Assembly (NCBI RefSeq): GCF_014295035.1
Contig: NZ_CP060404.1
Coordinates: 5,992,501-6,056,500 of the forward strand
DNA from: Streptomyces buecherae
GTDB taxonomy: Bacteria; Actinomycetota; Actinomycetes; Streptomycetales; Streptomycetaceae
DNA: 64,000 bases
Direction: 5' to 3'
Shown: piece after piece, positions 37,763 to 45,785 of the stretch
How positions within the stretch are numbered: position 1 is the stretch's first letter
How the letters are laid out: each line of letters opens with the position of its first letter
The notes under the pieces: generated by a model
The model's database searches: none
Seen by the model: only the letters and a program-made list of their open reading frames with translations
Told to the model about the DNA's origin: nothing
Program-made: the position numbers and the translations under genes

Positions 37763-37864
37763 GTCAACTCCGGCGGCTGGACCTTCTGGGCGCACGGCGA
37801 CGCCCCGGCCGGCACCCGCTTCTGTACCCACCTCAACGACCAGCCAGCCACCCCCTGGAACTGA
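37763..37864 (+). pseudogene. Possible C-terminal gene scrap
   Basis: Thirty-three codons before a TGA read VNSGGWTFWAHGD then GTRFCTHLNDQPATPWN. The composition is protein-like (several Trp, His, Asn, Cys) and unlike random GC-rich translation. There is no start codon, and it is in frame with the preceding GNAT stop. It may be the tail of a deleted secreted protein. The remaining 37865-38210 shows nothing. Confidence 0.35.
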
Positions 37865-38210
37865 GCCCGCCGCGCCGCCGCGTCCCCCTTCCCTCCGTTG
37901 CCGCGTCGCCGCGCGGCGGGGCAACGCGCGCGCCACGACGCCGAATCGACCCGCCGGCGCGGCCCGATCGACGGCCCTGACCAGGGGCGTGGCAGCGGCG
38001 GAACGTATCGTGTACCTCGTCGTGCAACGGGTGCGAGCCCCCACCTCCGGCGCGGCGTAAGGCTGCCCACGGGCCGCTGGCCGCCCCCGAGTTCGCCACC
38101 CGGCGGCTCCGTCGCGCGGCAGCGCGCCGCGACGGGACCTGACCCACCGGCTGCCCGGCCGGCGCCAGACGGAGCGGCCGGGGCCGCCCCGTCCGTTCTT
38201 GGAGTACGCC

Positions 38211-38651
38211 GTGACCACAGCCAGCCAGCAGCCCACGCCCGAGACGTCTCCCGCCTCCGCCTCCGACGCGCCCGACATGCCTGACACGTCCGTCACGCCT
38301 GACACGTCCGTCACCTTCATCAACGTCTTCGAGATCGACGCCGAGCACCTCGACGGCTTCCTCGCCCACTGGCAGGAGCGCGCCGCGCTGATGAGCACCA
38401 AGCCCGGCTTCCTCGACTCCCGCCTGCACCGCGCCCGTTCCTCGCAGACGCGCTTCCAGCTCGTCAACGTCTCCCACTGGGCGAGCGAGGAGGAGTACGC
38501 GGCGGCCGGCGCCGACCCCGAGTTCCAGCGGCGGACCAAGGCCGCCAGCGAGAGCACGCAGGCGCCGGTGGTGCCGAACCCGGGCCTGTACGACGTCGCC
38601 GTCGAGTTCGTCGGCCCGGCCGCGAGCCGTCCCGCCGCGAGCCAGGGCTGA
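38211..38651 (+). CDS. Antibiotic biosynthesis monooxygenase (ABM) domain protein
   Basis: A 146-residue protein whose C-terminal 100 residues form a dimeric alpha-beta-barrel ABM domain (TFINVFEIDAEHLDGFLAHW ... PGFLDSRLHRA ... FQLVNVSHWASEEEY). Such domains act as cofactor-free oxygenases or heme-degrading enzymes; the substrate is unknown. The first 38 residues are disordered and contain a tandem PDTSVT duplication from an exact 18-bp repeat. GTG 38211 has TTGGAG upstream. A strong terminator follows. Confidence 0.87.
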   Translation: MTTASQQPTPETSPASASDAPDMPDTSVTPDTSVTFINVFEIDAEHLDGFLAHWQERAALMSTKPGFLDSRLHRARSSQTRFQLVNVSHWASEEEYAAAGADPEFQRRTKAASESTQAPVVPNPGLYDVAVEFVGPAASRPAASQG

Positions 38652-38688
38652 ACCCGGGCCCCGCGGGGCCGTGACGAGCGCACGGACG

Positions 38689-38723
38689 TTGGCCCGGCCC
38701 CGTGGAGAGGGGCCGGGCCAACG
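38689..38723. terminator. 14-bp stem terminator between convergent genes
   Basis: Perfect 14-bp stem (38689-38702 with 38710-38723) and a 7-base loop, between the ABM gene and the convergent third subtilisin. Confidence 0.85.
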
Positions 38724-38792
38724 CCGTGTCGCTGGGCCCGGGTCGGTGCGTCAGCGGACCGGTGGGTCAGTCGCGCGGGGTGGGACGCGGGG

Positions 38793-40400
38793 TCAGAACT
38801 CCAGCTTCCAACCGTTGACGTAACCCGTGTCGTTGACCCAGTTGTCGCTCACCCGCAGCTTCCAGGTGCCGTCGGCCGCCTCGCTGGAGGCGTTGACGGT
38901 GAAGGTGCCCTGGACGTTGTCCGCGCCGTCGTCGCTGTTGTAGTCCTTGAGCAGGTAGGCGCTGCCGTCCGGGGAGACGAGTTCGACGCGCAGGTCACCG
39001 CGGAAGGTGTGCCGGATGTCGACCGTGACGGCCAGGTCGGCCGGGGCGTTGCCGCCGACGCCGGAGACCGTGACGGGGGACTCGACGGTGGCGTTGTCCT
39101 TGATCGTGACGTCAGCGGTGCTCTCGAACGTCTTGCCGGGGGGCGTGTTGTCGTTGCCGCCGGTGTGCAGCAGCTTGTTCGGCGAACCGGCGCGGGCGTC
39201 GGTGACCTTGTCCGGCGTCGCGTTGCTGACCAGCTTGTCGCGGACCTGCGCCGGGGTCCAGCTCGGGTTGGACTGGAGCAGCAGGGCCGCGGCGCCCGCC
39301 GTGTGCGGGGCGGCCATGGAGGTGCCGCTCATCGACTGCGATGCGGTGTCACCGGAGTTGGAGGTGGAGACGATGCTGTCGCCGGGGGCGAAGATGTCCA
39401 GGCAGCTCCCGTAGTTGGAGCCCTGCCCGTTGTTCCAGCCGGTGGCGCGCGCGTCCCGGCTGTTGGTGGCGCCCACGGTGACGGCGGCCGGGGTGGAGGA
39501 GGGGGAGTACGAGCAGGAGTCGGCGTTGTTGTTGCCGGCCGCGACGACCCAGGGGACGCCGGAGGATATGGAGGCGGCCACGGCGTCGTTGACCGACTGC
39601 GTCTTGCCGCCGCCGACGCTCATGTTGGCCACGGCGGGCCGGTCGCTCTTGGCCGCGTTCTTGGTGACCCAGTCGATGCCGGCGAGCACCGGCGCCCAGG
39701 TCTCACCCGAGTTGCCCTGGCAGTTGAGCACGCGGACGCCGATCAGCTTGACGTCCTTGGCGACGCCGTAGGCGCTGCCCCCGACGGTGCCGGCGACATG
39801 GGTGCCATGCCCATGACAGTCCGAGGCGTTGGAGTCGTTGTCGATGAAGTCGTAACCGCTCACCGCCCGCCCGACGAAGTCGCGGTGGCTCATCCGGATG
39901 CCGCTGTCCACGATGTACGCGTCAACGCCGGCGGCGGAGCCGTACGTGTATCTCTTGTCCACCGGCAGGTCGCGCTGGTCGACCCGGTCCAGGCCCCAGG
40001 ACGGCGGGTTGGTCTGGGTCTCCACCGCGTACGCGGCGGCGTCCGCCTCGACCCGGGCGACGGACGGGTCGGCGGCCAGTTGCCTGGCCCGCTCCTCGCT
40101 CATCTTCACGGCGAAGCCGCGCAGCGCCGCCGTGTACGTGTAGCGCAGGTTGCCCGAGTGCCGCTTGGCCAGGGCCTTCGCCGAGGCGGGTATGTCGGCG
40201 CGGGCCACCGAGTCCTTGAGGGTGACGATGTACGAACCCTCGACCGACCCGGGGCGGTCGGCGCCCACGATGCGGCCTTCGCCGCCGGGCGGGGCGGGGG
40301 CCTGGGTGGTGGCGCCGGCGGTCGTGGCGGCCCCGACGAGCAGGGTGGCGCCGGCACCGATGACGAGCGCGTGCCGGATGGCACGGGCGTCGAACTTCAT
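38793..40400 (-). CDS. Secreted subtilisin-like protease (S8) with P/proprotein convertase domain
   Basis: A 535-residue exported protease. It has a signal peptide (about 1-32), an I9-type propeptide (SYIVTL), and an S8 domain with Asp155 (IVDSGIR), His188 (GHGTHVAGT) and Ser351 (GTSMAAPHTAG). A C-terminal P domain (about 420-535: DLAVTVDIRHTFRGDLRVELVSPDG ... DGTWKLRVSDNW) replaces the PKD pair of the other two. ATG 40400 has GGGAG 6 bases upstream. It is divergent from the second giant LuxR regulator, which may control it. Confidence 0.95.
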   Translation of the reverse strand: MKFDARAIRHALVIGAGATLLVGAATTAGATTQAPAPPGGEGRIVGADRPGSVEGSYIVTLKDSVARADIPASAKALAKRHSGNLRYTYTAALRGFAVKMSEERARQLAADPSVARVEADAAAYAVETQTNPPSWGLDRVDQRDLPVDKRYTYGSAAGVDAYIVDSGIRMSHRDFVGRAVSGYDFIDNDSNASDCHGHGTHVAGTVGGSAYGVAKDVKLIGVRVLNCQGNSGETWAPVLAGIDWVTKNAAKSDRPAVANMSVGGGKTQSVNDAVAASISSGVPWVVAAGNNNADSCSYSPSSTPAAVTVGATNSRDARATGWNNGQGSNYGSCLDIFAPGDSIVSTSNSGDTASQSMSGTSMAAPHTAGAAALLLQSNPSWTPAQVRDKLVSNATPDKVTDARAGSPNKLLHTGGNDNTPPGKTFESTADVTIKDNATVESPVTVSGVGGNAPADLAVTVDIRHTFRGDLRVELVSPDGSAYLLKDYNSDDGADNVQGTFTVNASSEAADGTWKLRVSDNWVNDTGYVNGWKLEF

Positions 40401-40924
40401 GGTTACTCCCTCGAAAGCTGTCCGGCCCGGCTCGGGTCCGGAAGGCGACACCCGCGGCTGTGTCGGGCGTTGCACCGCCGTGCGGTGGTCGGCGCGTCGC
40501 CGTGCGGTGGCTGGCGCGCCGAGGTGGCGGTCGCGGCCACCGCGGCGTGCCCGGGTCTCGGGGTCCGCGAGTGGTGGGGGGTGTGCCGCGCGTCGTGGGG
40601 TGACGCGCGGCACGGGTTCGACCCAGCCGGGCTGCGGGGAGCAGCCCCGTCGGTCGGTCCTGGGGTGTGAGGCCGTGGGGTACGGGATCGGCGAGTCGAA
40701 CCGTCCGCAGCTTCGATCAGTCGCCCTGAGCGCAGCAATCCGTAGTGGCTACCCAAAGAGCGGGCGGCGGCGGAGGACCCGCTCCGCCCCACCCGTACCG
40801 GCGGTGAAAGCTATTTCTAGGTGGTCGCCCCCTATTGCTCCCGCGCACGCCGCCGGGTAGACCACCTGCTCACGGGCTCGAAAGCCCGCCCGGGTGGCAG
40901 GGCCCGTGGCGTGGAGGGGGAACT

Positions 40925-43900
40925 GTGAACGAGGGTGCCTTCGCCGCCGACGCGACCGGGACCGGGGCCGGGACCGGAACCGGGGCCGGGACCGAAACCG
41001 GGACTGGGACCGACGGGCCCCGCGCCGAGTCGGCCCGTACCAACGAACCCCGTAGCGACGAATCCCGCGCCGTCGCCACCCACGGCGATGACGCCGCTGC
41101 CACCACCGCCGGCGACGACAACCGGGCCGGCCCTGACGCCGCCCGGGCCGGGCTGGTCGGGCGGGGCGGCGAGCTGGCGCGGTTGCGCGCGGCGCTGCGG
41201 CGCGCGCCGTCCGTGGTGGTCGTGCGCGGCGAACCCGGCGTCGGTACCTCCCGGTTGGTGGCCGAGGCGCTGGCCGACCCCGCCGCCGGCGACCGGGTGC
41301 AACTCCGCGGCGCCTGCCCCGACCTGCGACAACCCGCTCCGCTCGGGCCGATCCTCGACGCGCTGGCCGGGTTGCCGTGCCGCCCGGACGTGCCGCTGCC
41401 GCCGGTGACCGGCGCGGTCGCCTGGGCGGTGCCCGAACTGGCGCAGTGGCTGCCCGAACCGCCCGCGCCCACGCCCCACCCGGCGGACCGTCCTGGCCTG
41501 CTGCGCCGCGCGATACGCGCCCTGCTGGCGGCACAGGGGCCCGTGGTCCTCGTCGTGGAGGACGTGCACGCGGCGGACGAGGCCACCCGCGACCTGCTCC
41601 ACCACCTGCTGGCCGACCCGCCCCCACACCTGCGCCTGGTCCTCACCGAACACCACGCCCCCGGCCTGCCCCGCCTCGGGCTCCACGCGCCCGGACACGT
41701 CCCGGTCGAGGAGATCACCCTGCGCCCCTGGACGGTCGACGAGGTACGCGACGCCGCCGGGCGCTGGCTGGGGGAGCGGGCGGCCGAACCCGAACTCGTG
41801 GAGCTGCTGCACGCCCGCACCCGCGGGCTGCCCGGCGCGTTCGAGGCCCTGCTGCGCGGCGTCGGCGACCACGCCACGGCGCCGGACTCCCTCGTGGCCG
41901 CCGTACGCGAGGTCGGGGTGCCCGCGCGGCTGCGCCGCGAGCTGGCCCGACGGCGCGAGTGGCTCACCGACGACGCGCGACACCTGGTCGAGGCCGCGGC
42001 GGTGATAGGCCGGCCGGTGCCCGTCGACGTACTGGCCGAGGTGGCGGGCCTGACCCCCGACCGCGCGGAGCGGGCCGTCCACCTGGCGCTGCGGCGGTCG
42101 GTGCTGCGAGCGGAGGGCCCGTGTCCGGCGTTCCGGCACCCCCTGGACCGCCAGGCCGCCCTCGACGAGGTGCCCCCGCCCCGGCTGGCCCGGCTGAGCC
42201 TGCGCGCGGCCCGCGCCCTGCACCGCGACGGCCGCCTGGTGCCGCTCGCCGACCTGGCCGGCCTGTACCTGGCGGGCGGCAGGGCCCGCGAGGGGTTGCG
42301 CTACCTCACCGCCGCCGCCGACCGGGCCGCCGCCGACGGCGACTACGCCGCCGCCACGCACCTGTACACCCGCGCCATCGACCACGACCCGCGGCCCGCC
42401 GGCCGCATCCGCGCCGCCGCCAAGCTGGCCCGTACGGCCCAACTCGCCCGGGCCGACGAGCGGGTGGTGAACGCGGTGCGCCGGGTCCTTGACGAGGACG
42501 ACCCGCCGCCCCAACTCCGCGGCGAGATCCGCCTCCACCTCGGTGTCCTGCTCCGCAACCAGAGCGGCGGCGCGCTCGACAGCCTGGCGGAGATCGCCCG
42601 CGCCATACCCGACCTGGAACAGACCGACCCGCAGACCGCCGCCCGCGCCATGCTGGTCGCCGCCATCCCCTCCATCAAGGGCTGGCCCATCGGCCGCCAC
42701 CGGGCCTGGCTGGAGCGGGCCGAGACCTTCGCCGAGCAGGTCACGGACCCGGTGGCGCGCGCGGCGGTAGCCGCCAACCGCGCCACCGCGCTCATGCTGC
42801 TCGGCGACCACCGCGCGTGGGCCGCGGCCGACGTGCTGAGCCAACCGCCCGGCTCGGCCATGGAAGCCACCCAGTACGCCCGGGGTTGGACCAACCTCGC
42901 GCACGCCGCCACCGCCCTCGGCCACACCGCCCGGGCGTGGGAGTTCCTGGAGCGGGCCGCGGCCGGCCTCGCCGACTCCAGCAGCCCGTACGTGGAGGGC
43001 CTGACCCAGACCGCGCGGCTCGTGCTGTCCTGGCACGAGGGCCGCTGGGACGACCTGCACGCCGCCGCCGACCACACCACACGGCTCTACCGCGAGATCC
43101 CCGACCTGACCGCGGAGGCCATGCTGGTACGGGGGTTGGCCGCGCTGCACGTGCGCGGCGACGTCCCGCACGCCCGCCGCGACCTGGCCGACGCCGCCCG
43201 CATCACCTGCTTCGACACCGGCTTCATCCTCACCGCGTCGGCCGCCGCCCTGGCCCGCGTCCACTTGGAGGCCGGGCGCCCGGGCCAGGCGAGCGAGGCG
43301 GTCGAGGCCACCCTGCACCGACTGGAGCGGACGGGCGGCTGGGTGTGGGCCACCGAGGTCGTCCCCACCGCCGTGGAGGCCCTGCACGGCAGCGGCCAAC
43401 CCGCCAGGGCCCGCCAACTGGTCGAGGACTTCGCGGCGGGCATCCACGACCGCGACGCCCCGGCCGCCCGCGCCGCCCTCACCGTCGCTCGGGCCCTGCT
43501 GGCGGAGGCCGACCACCGGTACGACGAGGCCGCCACCCTGCTGGCCCAGGCGGCGGATGACTGGCGCCGCCTCCACCGCCCCTTCGACGCCGCCCGGGCC
43601 ACCGAGGCCAGGGGCCGCTGCCTGCTGCACGCGCGGCAGCCGCGCGAGGATCGGGAACGCTCCGCCGGACCCGGGCACGCCGACCAGGAGCGACAGGCCA
43701 CGGGGCGGGCCACGGAGCGGGCCGCCGGGGAAGAGGCGGAGGGGCAGAAGGCGGCCGTCGGCATCATCCTCGGCGCCATCGAGGCGTACCGCGCACTCGG
43801 CGCCCGCTGGGACGTCGCCCGCTGCCACCGGCTGCTGCGCCGCCACGACATCGTCACCACCCACCGCCGCGGCCGACTCGGCTACGGCGACCAACTCTCC

Positions 43901-44089
43901 CCCCGCGAACAGGAGGTAGCCCGCCTCGTCGTCCAGGGCCGGGCCAACCGCGACATCGCCGAGAGCCTGGTCCTCTCGCCCCGTACCGTCGAACACCACG
44001 TGGCGAGCATCATGCGCAAGCTCAACGTCACGTCCCGTACGGGCATCGCCGCCGCCCACCTGGCCGCCCACGCCGCCCGGGAGGCGTGA
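40925..44089 (+). CDS. Large LuxR-family regulator with degenerate P-loop
   Basis: About 1054 residues, a paralogue of the regulator at 235. The ATPase Walker A reads GEPGVGTS near residue 101-108, so the invariant Lys is Thr. The Walker B VVLVVEDVHAADE is kept. A helical middle domain and an intact LuxR HTH (LSPREQEVARLVVQGRANRDIAESLVLSPRTVEHH) occupy the C-terminus. GTG 40925 follows GGAGGGGG. The N-terminal 70 residues are a Gly/Thr-rich repeat (GTGAGTGTGAGTETG). The 524-base gap to the divergent subtilisin holds no gene. Confidence 0.9.
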   Translation: MNEGAFAADATGTGAGTGTGAGTETGTGTDGPRAESARTNEPRSDESRAVATHGDDAAATTAGDDNRAGPDAARAGLVGRGGELARLRAALRRAPSVVVVRGEPGVGTSRLVAEALADPAAGDRVQLRGACPDLRQPAPLGPILDALAGLPCRPDVPLPPVTGAVAWAVPELAQWLPEPPAPTPHPADRPGLLRRAIRALLAAQGPVVLVVEDVHAADEATRDLLHHLLADPPPHLRLVLTEHHAPGLPRLGLHAPGHVPVEEITLRPWTVDEVRDAAGRWLGERAAEPELVELLHARTRGLPGAFEALLRGVGDHATAPDSLVAAVREVGVPARLRRELARRREWLTDDARHLVEAAAVIGRPVPVDVLAEVAGLTPDRAERAVHLALRRSVLRAEGPCPAFRHPLDRQAALDEVPPPRLARLSLRAARALHRDGRLVPLADLAGLYLAGGRAREGLRYLTAAADRAAADGDYAAATHLYTRAIDHDPRPAGRIRAAAKLARTAQLARADERVVNAVRRVLDEDDPPPQLRGEIRLHLGVLLRNQSGGALDSLAEIARAIPDLEQTDPQTAARAMLVAAIPSIKGWPIGRHRAWLERAETFAEQVTDPVARAAVAANRATALMLLGDHRAWAAADVLSQPPGSAMEATQYARGWTNLAHAATALGHTARAWEFLERAAAGLADSSSPYVEGLTQTARLVLSWHEGRWDDLHAAADHTTRLYREIPDLTAEAMLVRGLAALHVRGDVPHARRDLADAARITCFDTGFILTASAAALARVHLEAGRPGQASEAVEATLHRLERTGGWVWATEVVPTAVEALHGSGQPARARQLVEDFAAGIHDRDAPAARAALTVARALLAEADHRYDEAATLLAQAADDWRRLHRPFDAARATEARGRCLLHARQPREDRERSAGPGHADQERQATGRATERAAGEEAEGQKAAVGIILGAIEAYRALGARWDVARCHRLLRRHDIVTTHRRGRLGYGDQLSPREQEVARLVVQGRANRDIAESLVLSPRTVEHHVASIMRKLNVTSRTGIAAAHLAAHAAREA

Positions 44090-44106
44090 GCGGCGGCCTG
44101 CCCGCC

Positions 44107-44130
44107 CGCGCCCCGGGATGCCGGGGCGCG
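44107..44130 (+). terminator. Hairpin terminator after the second LuxR gene
   Basis: A perfect 10-bp stem (44107-44116 with 44121-44130) and a GATG tetraloop, 18 bases after the stop codon. Confidence 0.8.
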
Positions 44131-44350
44131 CCTCCGGGAGCGGGTCCGGGCCGCTGGCTGGGCCCGCCGGCCGGACTCGTCGGCAGGACTCGCTGGGCCG
44201 ACTTGCTGGTCTGACCTGCCGGTCGGGCTTGCCACTGACGCCAGTGCGAGCTTCTAGCGTGACGGGCGTCGGTGTCGGTCGGGGACGGCCGGCACCACCC
44301 CGATCTCACGCCCGGCCGGCCGAGACCGTCGCGTGGAAAGGCAGCACGTC

Positions 44351-44695
44351 ATGCGCGCGGTCCGCTATCACGAGTACGGCGGTGCCGAGACCCTCGTGGT
44401 CGAGCAGGCGCCGACCCCCACCCCGGCCCCGGCGAGATCCGCGTCCGGGTGGCGGTGGCCATCGTCAACCCCGTCGACTGGAAGGTACGTTCCGGCGCGG
44501 TGCGCGACCTGCTCCCCGTGGACCTGCCCGCGATCCCCGGGCGCGACGCGGTGGGCGTGGTGGACGAGATCGGCGCGGCCGTACGGGGCGTGAGCATCGG
44601 CGACCGCGTCTTCGGCCTCGGCGGCGTCACCGGCGCCACCGCCGAACTGGCCGTCCTCTCCGCCTGGGCCCACGCCCCGGCCACCTCGAGGGCTG
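44351..44695 (+). pseudogene. Frameshifted, truncated zinc-type alcohol dehydrogenase / quinone reductase
   Basis: From ATG 44351 the frame reads MRAVRYHEYGGAETLVVEQA, the N-terminus of an MDR-family NADPH:quinone reductase. Around 44425-44435 the homology jumps to another frame (GEIRVRVAVAIVNPVDWKV ... IPGRDAVGVVDEIGAAV ... GDRVFGLGG), consistent with loss of one base in a run of GC. The homology stops at about 44695, well before the nucleotide-binding domain, where sequence related to the CRISPR leader flank begins. Only about 110 of roughly 310 residues remain. Confidence 0.85.
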
Positions 44696-44789
44696 GGTGT
44701 CGTTGCGTGGCGGCTTCGCGCATGGGGGTGGGGATAGCCTGGGGAGTCTGGTGAGTGAGGGGGAGTGTTATGGGTGTTCTGCGGGACTT

Positions 44790-44862
44790 GGGTGGTAGGT
44801 CGAAGTTCGCGGAAGTTACAAGAAACCGGGGTGGCGCGCGGTAAAGGTGCAGGTCAGTTGCC
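44790..44862 (+). promoter_or_regulatory. CRISPR leader A
   Basis: The most diverged of four leader copies in this window. Conserved blocks include CTTGGGTGGTAGGTCG, GAAGTT and ACCGGGGTG, ending AGGTCAGTTGC just before the first repeat. A TAGCCT box about 125 bases before the array corresponds to TACGCT/TAGGCT in the other copies and may be a -10 element. Confidence 0.75.
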
Positions 44863-45074
44863 CTGGTCCCCGCGCGTGCGGGGATGGACCCAACGCATGG
44901 TCGAACGACGGAACCCCCGCGCCCTGGTCCCCGCGCGTGCGGGGATGGACCCAGGAAGGACCCTCCCGCCGCCAGCGGGTGGAACTGGTCCCCGCGCGTG
45001 CGGGGGTAGACCCCTTGTCATGCCGACGGGTGCCCGCGTGGAACACTGGTTCCCCGCGCGCGGGGATGGGCATG
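44863..45074 (+). CRISPR. CRISPR array A (type I-E-like repeats)
   Basis: Four repeats and three 32-base spacers. Repeats 1 and 2 (44863, 44924) are identical 29-mers beginning CTGGTCCCCGCGCGTGCG and ending GGGGATGGACCC. Repeat 3 (44985) has two changes. Repeat 4 (45046) is degenerate, as is usual at the leader-distal end. The repeat forms the CCCCGCG...CGCGGGG stem typical of type I-E arrays in streptomycetes. The array ends 55 bases before the convergent flavoprotein gene. No cas gene is in the window. Confidence 0.95.
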
Positions 45075-45128
45075 CGAGAACCCGAGCCTGGCCTCCCGTA
45101 TTCGCCCCCGTGCAGGCAGACCAGCGAA

Positions 45129-45665
45129 CTACGAGCCCGAAACGAACGCCTTTGTCTCGGCAAGCGCCGCGTCCCACGGAAACGGACGCTTCTGGCCCGG
45201 CTCGTTGAGAACGAACCCGCCGTCCCCGTACAACACGCTGACCCCTACCGCACGCAGCTCCGCGACGGAGCGTGCGAACTGGGGATGCTGGGCGTACGCC
45301 GAGTTCACGCACGGCATCGTGATCAGCGGAATGCCCTTGCCGATGCCCTCGGCTACGACACCCACCGGAAATGACGAGGTCAACCCTAACGCCCAGGCGT
45401 TGATGCTGTTCATGGTGATCGGGGCGAACAGGATGGCATCGGCTCTGGGCCAGACATCAGCCTCACCCGGGCGCTTGTACCGAGACCGTACGGGGTAGCC
45501 GGTCAGCTCTTCCAGCTCCGCCGCCGCGTCCGCCAGCCAGTCCGCAGCGGTCGGCGTCAAGCCCGCGCACACGTCCCACCCGTCAGCCTGTGCGCGGTGC
45601 ACGATCCGAGGGAACTCCGCTACGGGTGGGGCAGCCGCGCCGAACAGGTACAACACGCTCGTCAT
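45129..45665 (-). CDS. Flavoprotein, HFCD family
   Basis: A 178-residue flavoprotein of the homo-oligomeric flavin-containing Cys decarboxylase fold. It has the N-terminal VLYLFGAAAPPV strand, the PITMNSINAWALGL motif (flavin/substrate-binding) and the ITMPCVNSAYAQHPQF motif with its active-region Cys. Streptomycetes carry many such proteins of unknown substrate next to XRE regulators. It is divergent from the XRE gene at 45786 across 120 bases, so it is a likely target of that regulator. Confidence 0.87.
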   Translation of the reverse strand: MTSVLYLFGAAAPPVAEFPRIVHRAQADGWDVCAGLTPTAADWLADAAAELEELTGYPVRSRYKRPGEADVWPRADAILFAPITMNSINAWALGLTSSFPVGVVAEGIGKGIPLITMPCVNSAYAQHPQFARSVAELRAVGVSVLYGDGGFVLNEPGQKRPFPWDAALAETKAFVSGS

Positions 45666-45731
45666 GCGGAGCAGTCCACCACGTACGCGCGCTCCCCGGC
45701 TCGCAGTTGGCGTAGGTGCCGCCCACGGGCT

Positions 45732-45749
45732 GGAGTACCGTTTCCGGTA
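45732..45749. promoter_or_regulatory. Shared motif GGAGTACCGTTT with TACCG...CGGTA dyad
   Basis: GGAGTACCGTTT at 45732-45743 recurs exactly upstream of the paralogous XRE gene (61871-61882). Here it forms a TACCG-n4-CGGTA dyad (45736-45749). It lies midway in the divergent flavoprotein/XRE promoter and is a candidate operator. Confidence 0.55.
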
Positions 45750-45785
45750 GTAGCAGGTGCACGCGAGGAGTCGCGAGGAGTCGCA

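Noticed and set aside
44765..45374. Open frames with repeated ...RARGW or ...RVRGW... peptides across the CRISPR arrays (also 48421-48852, 50015-50692, 52584-52928)
   Set aside because: The repeated peptides are translations of the CRISPR repeat units, not genes.
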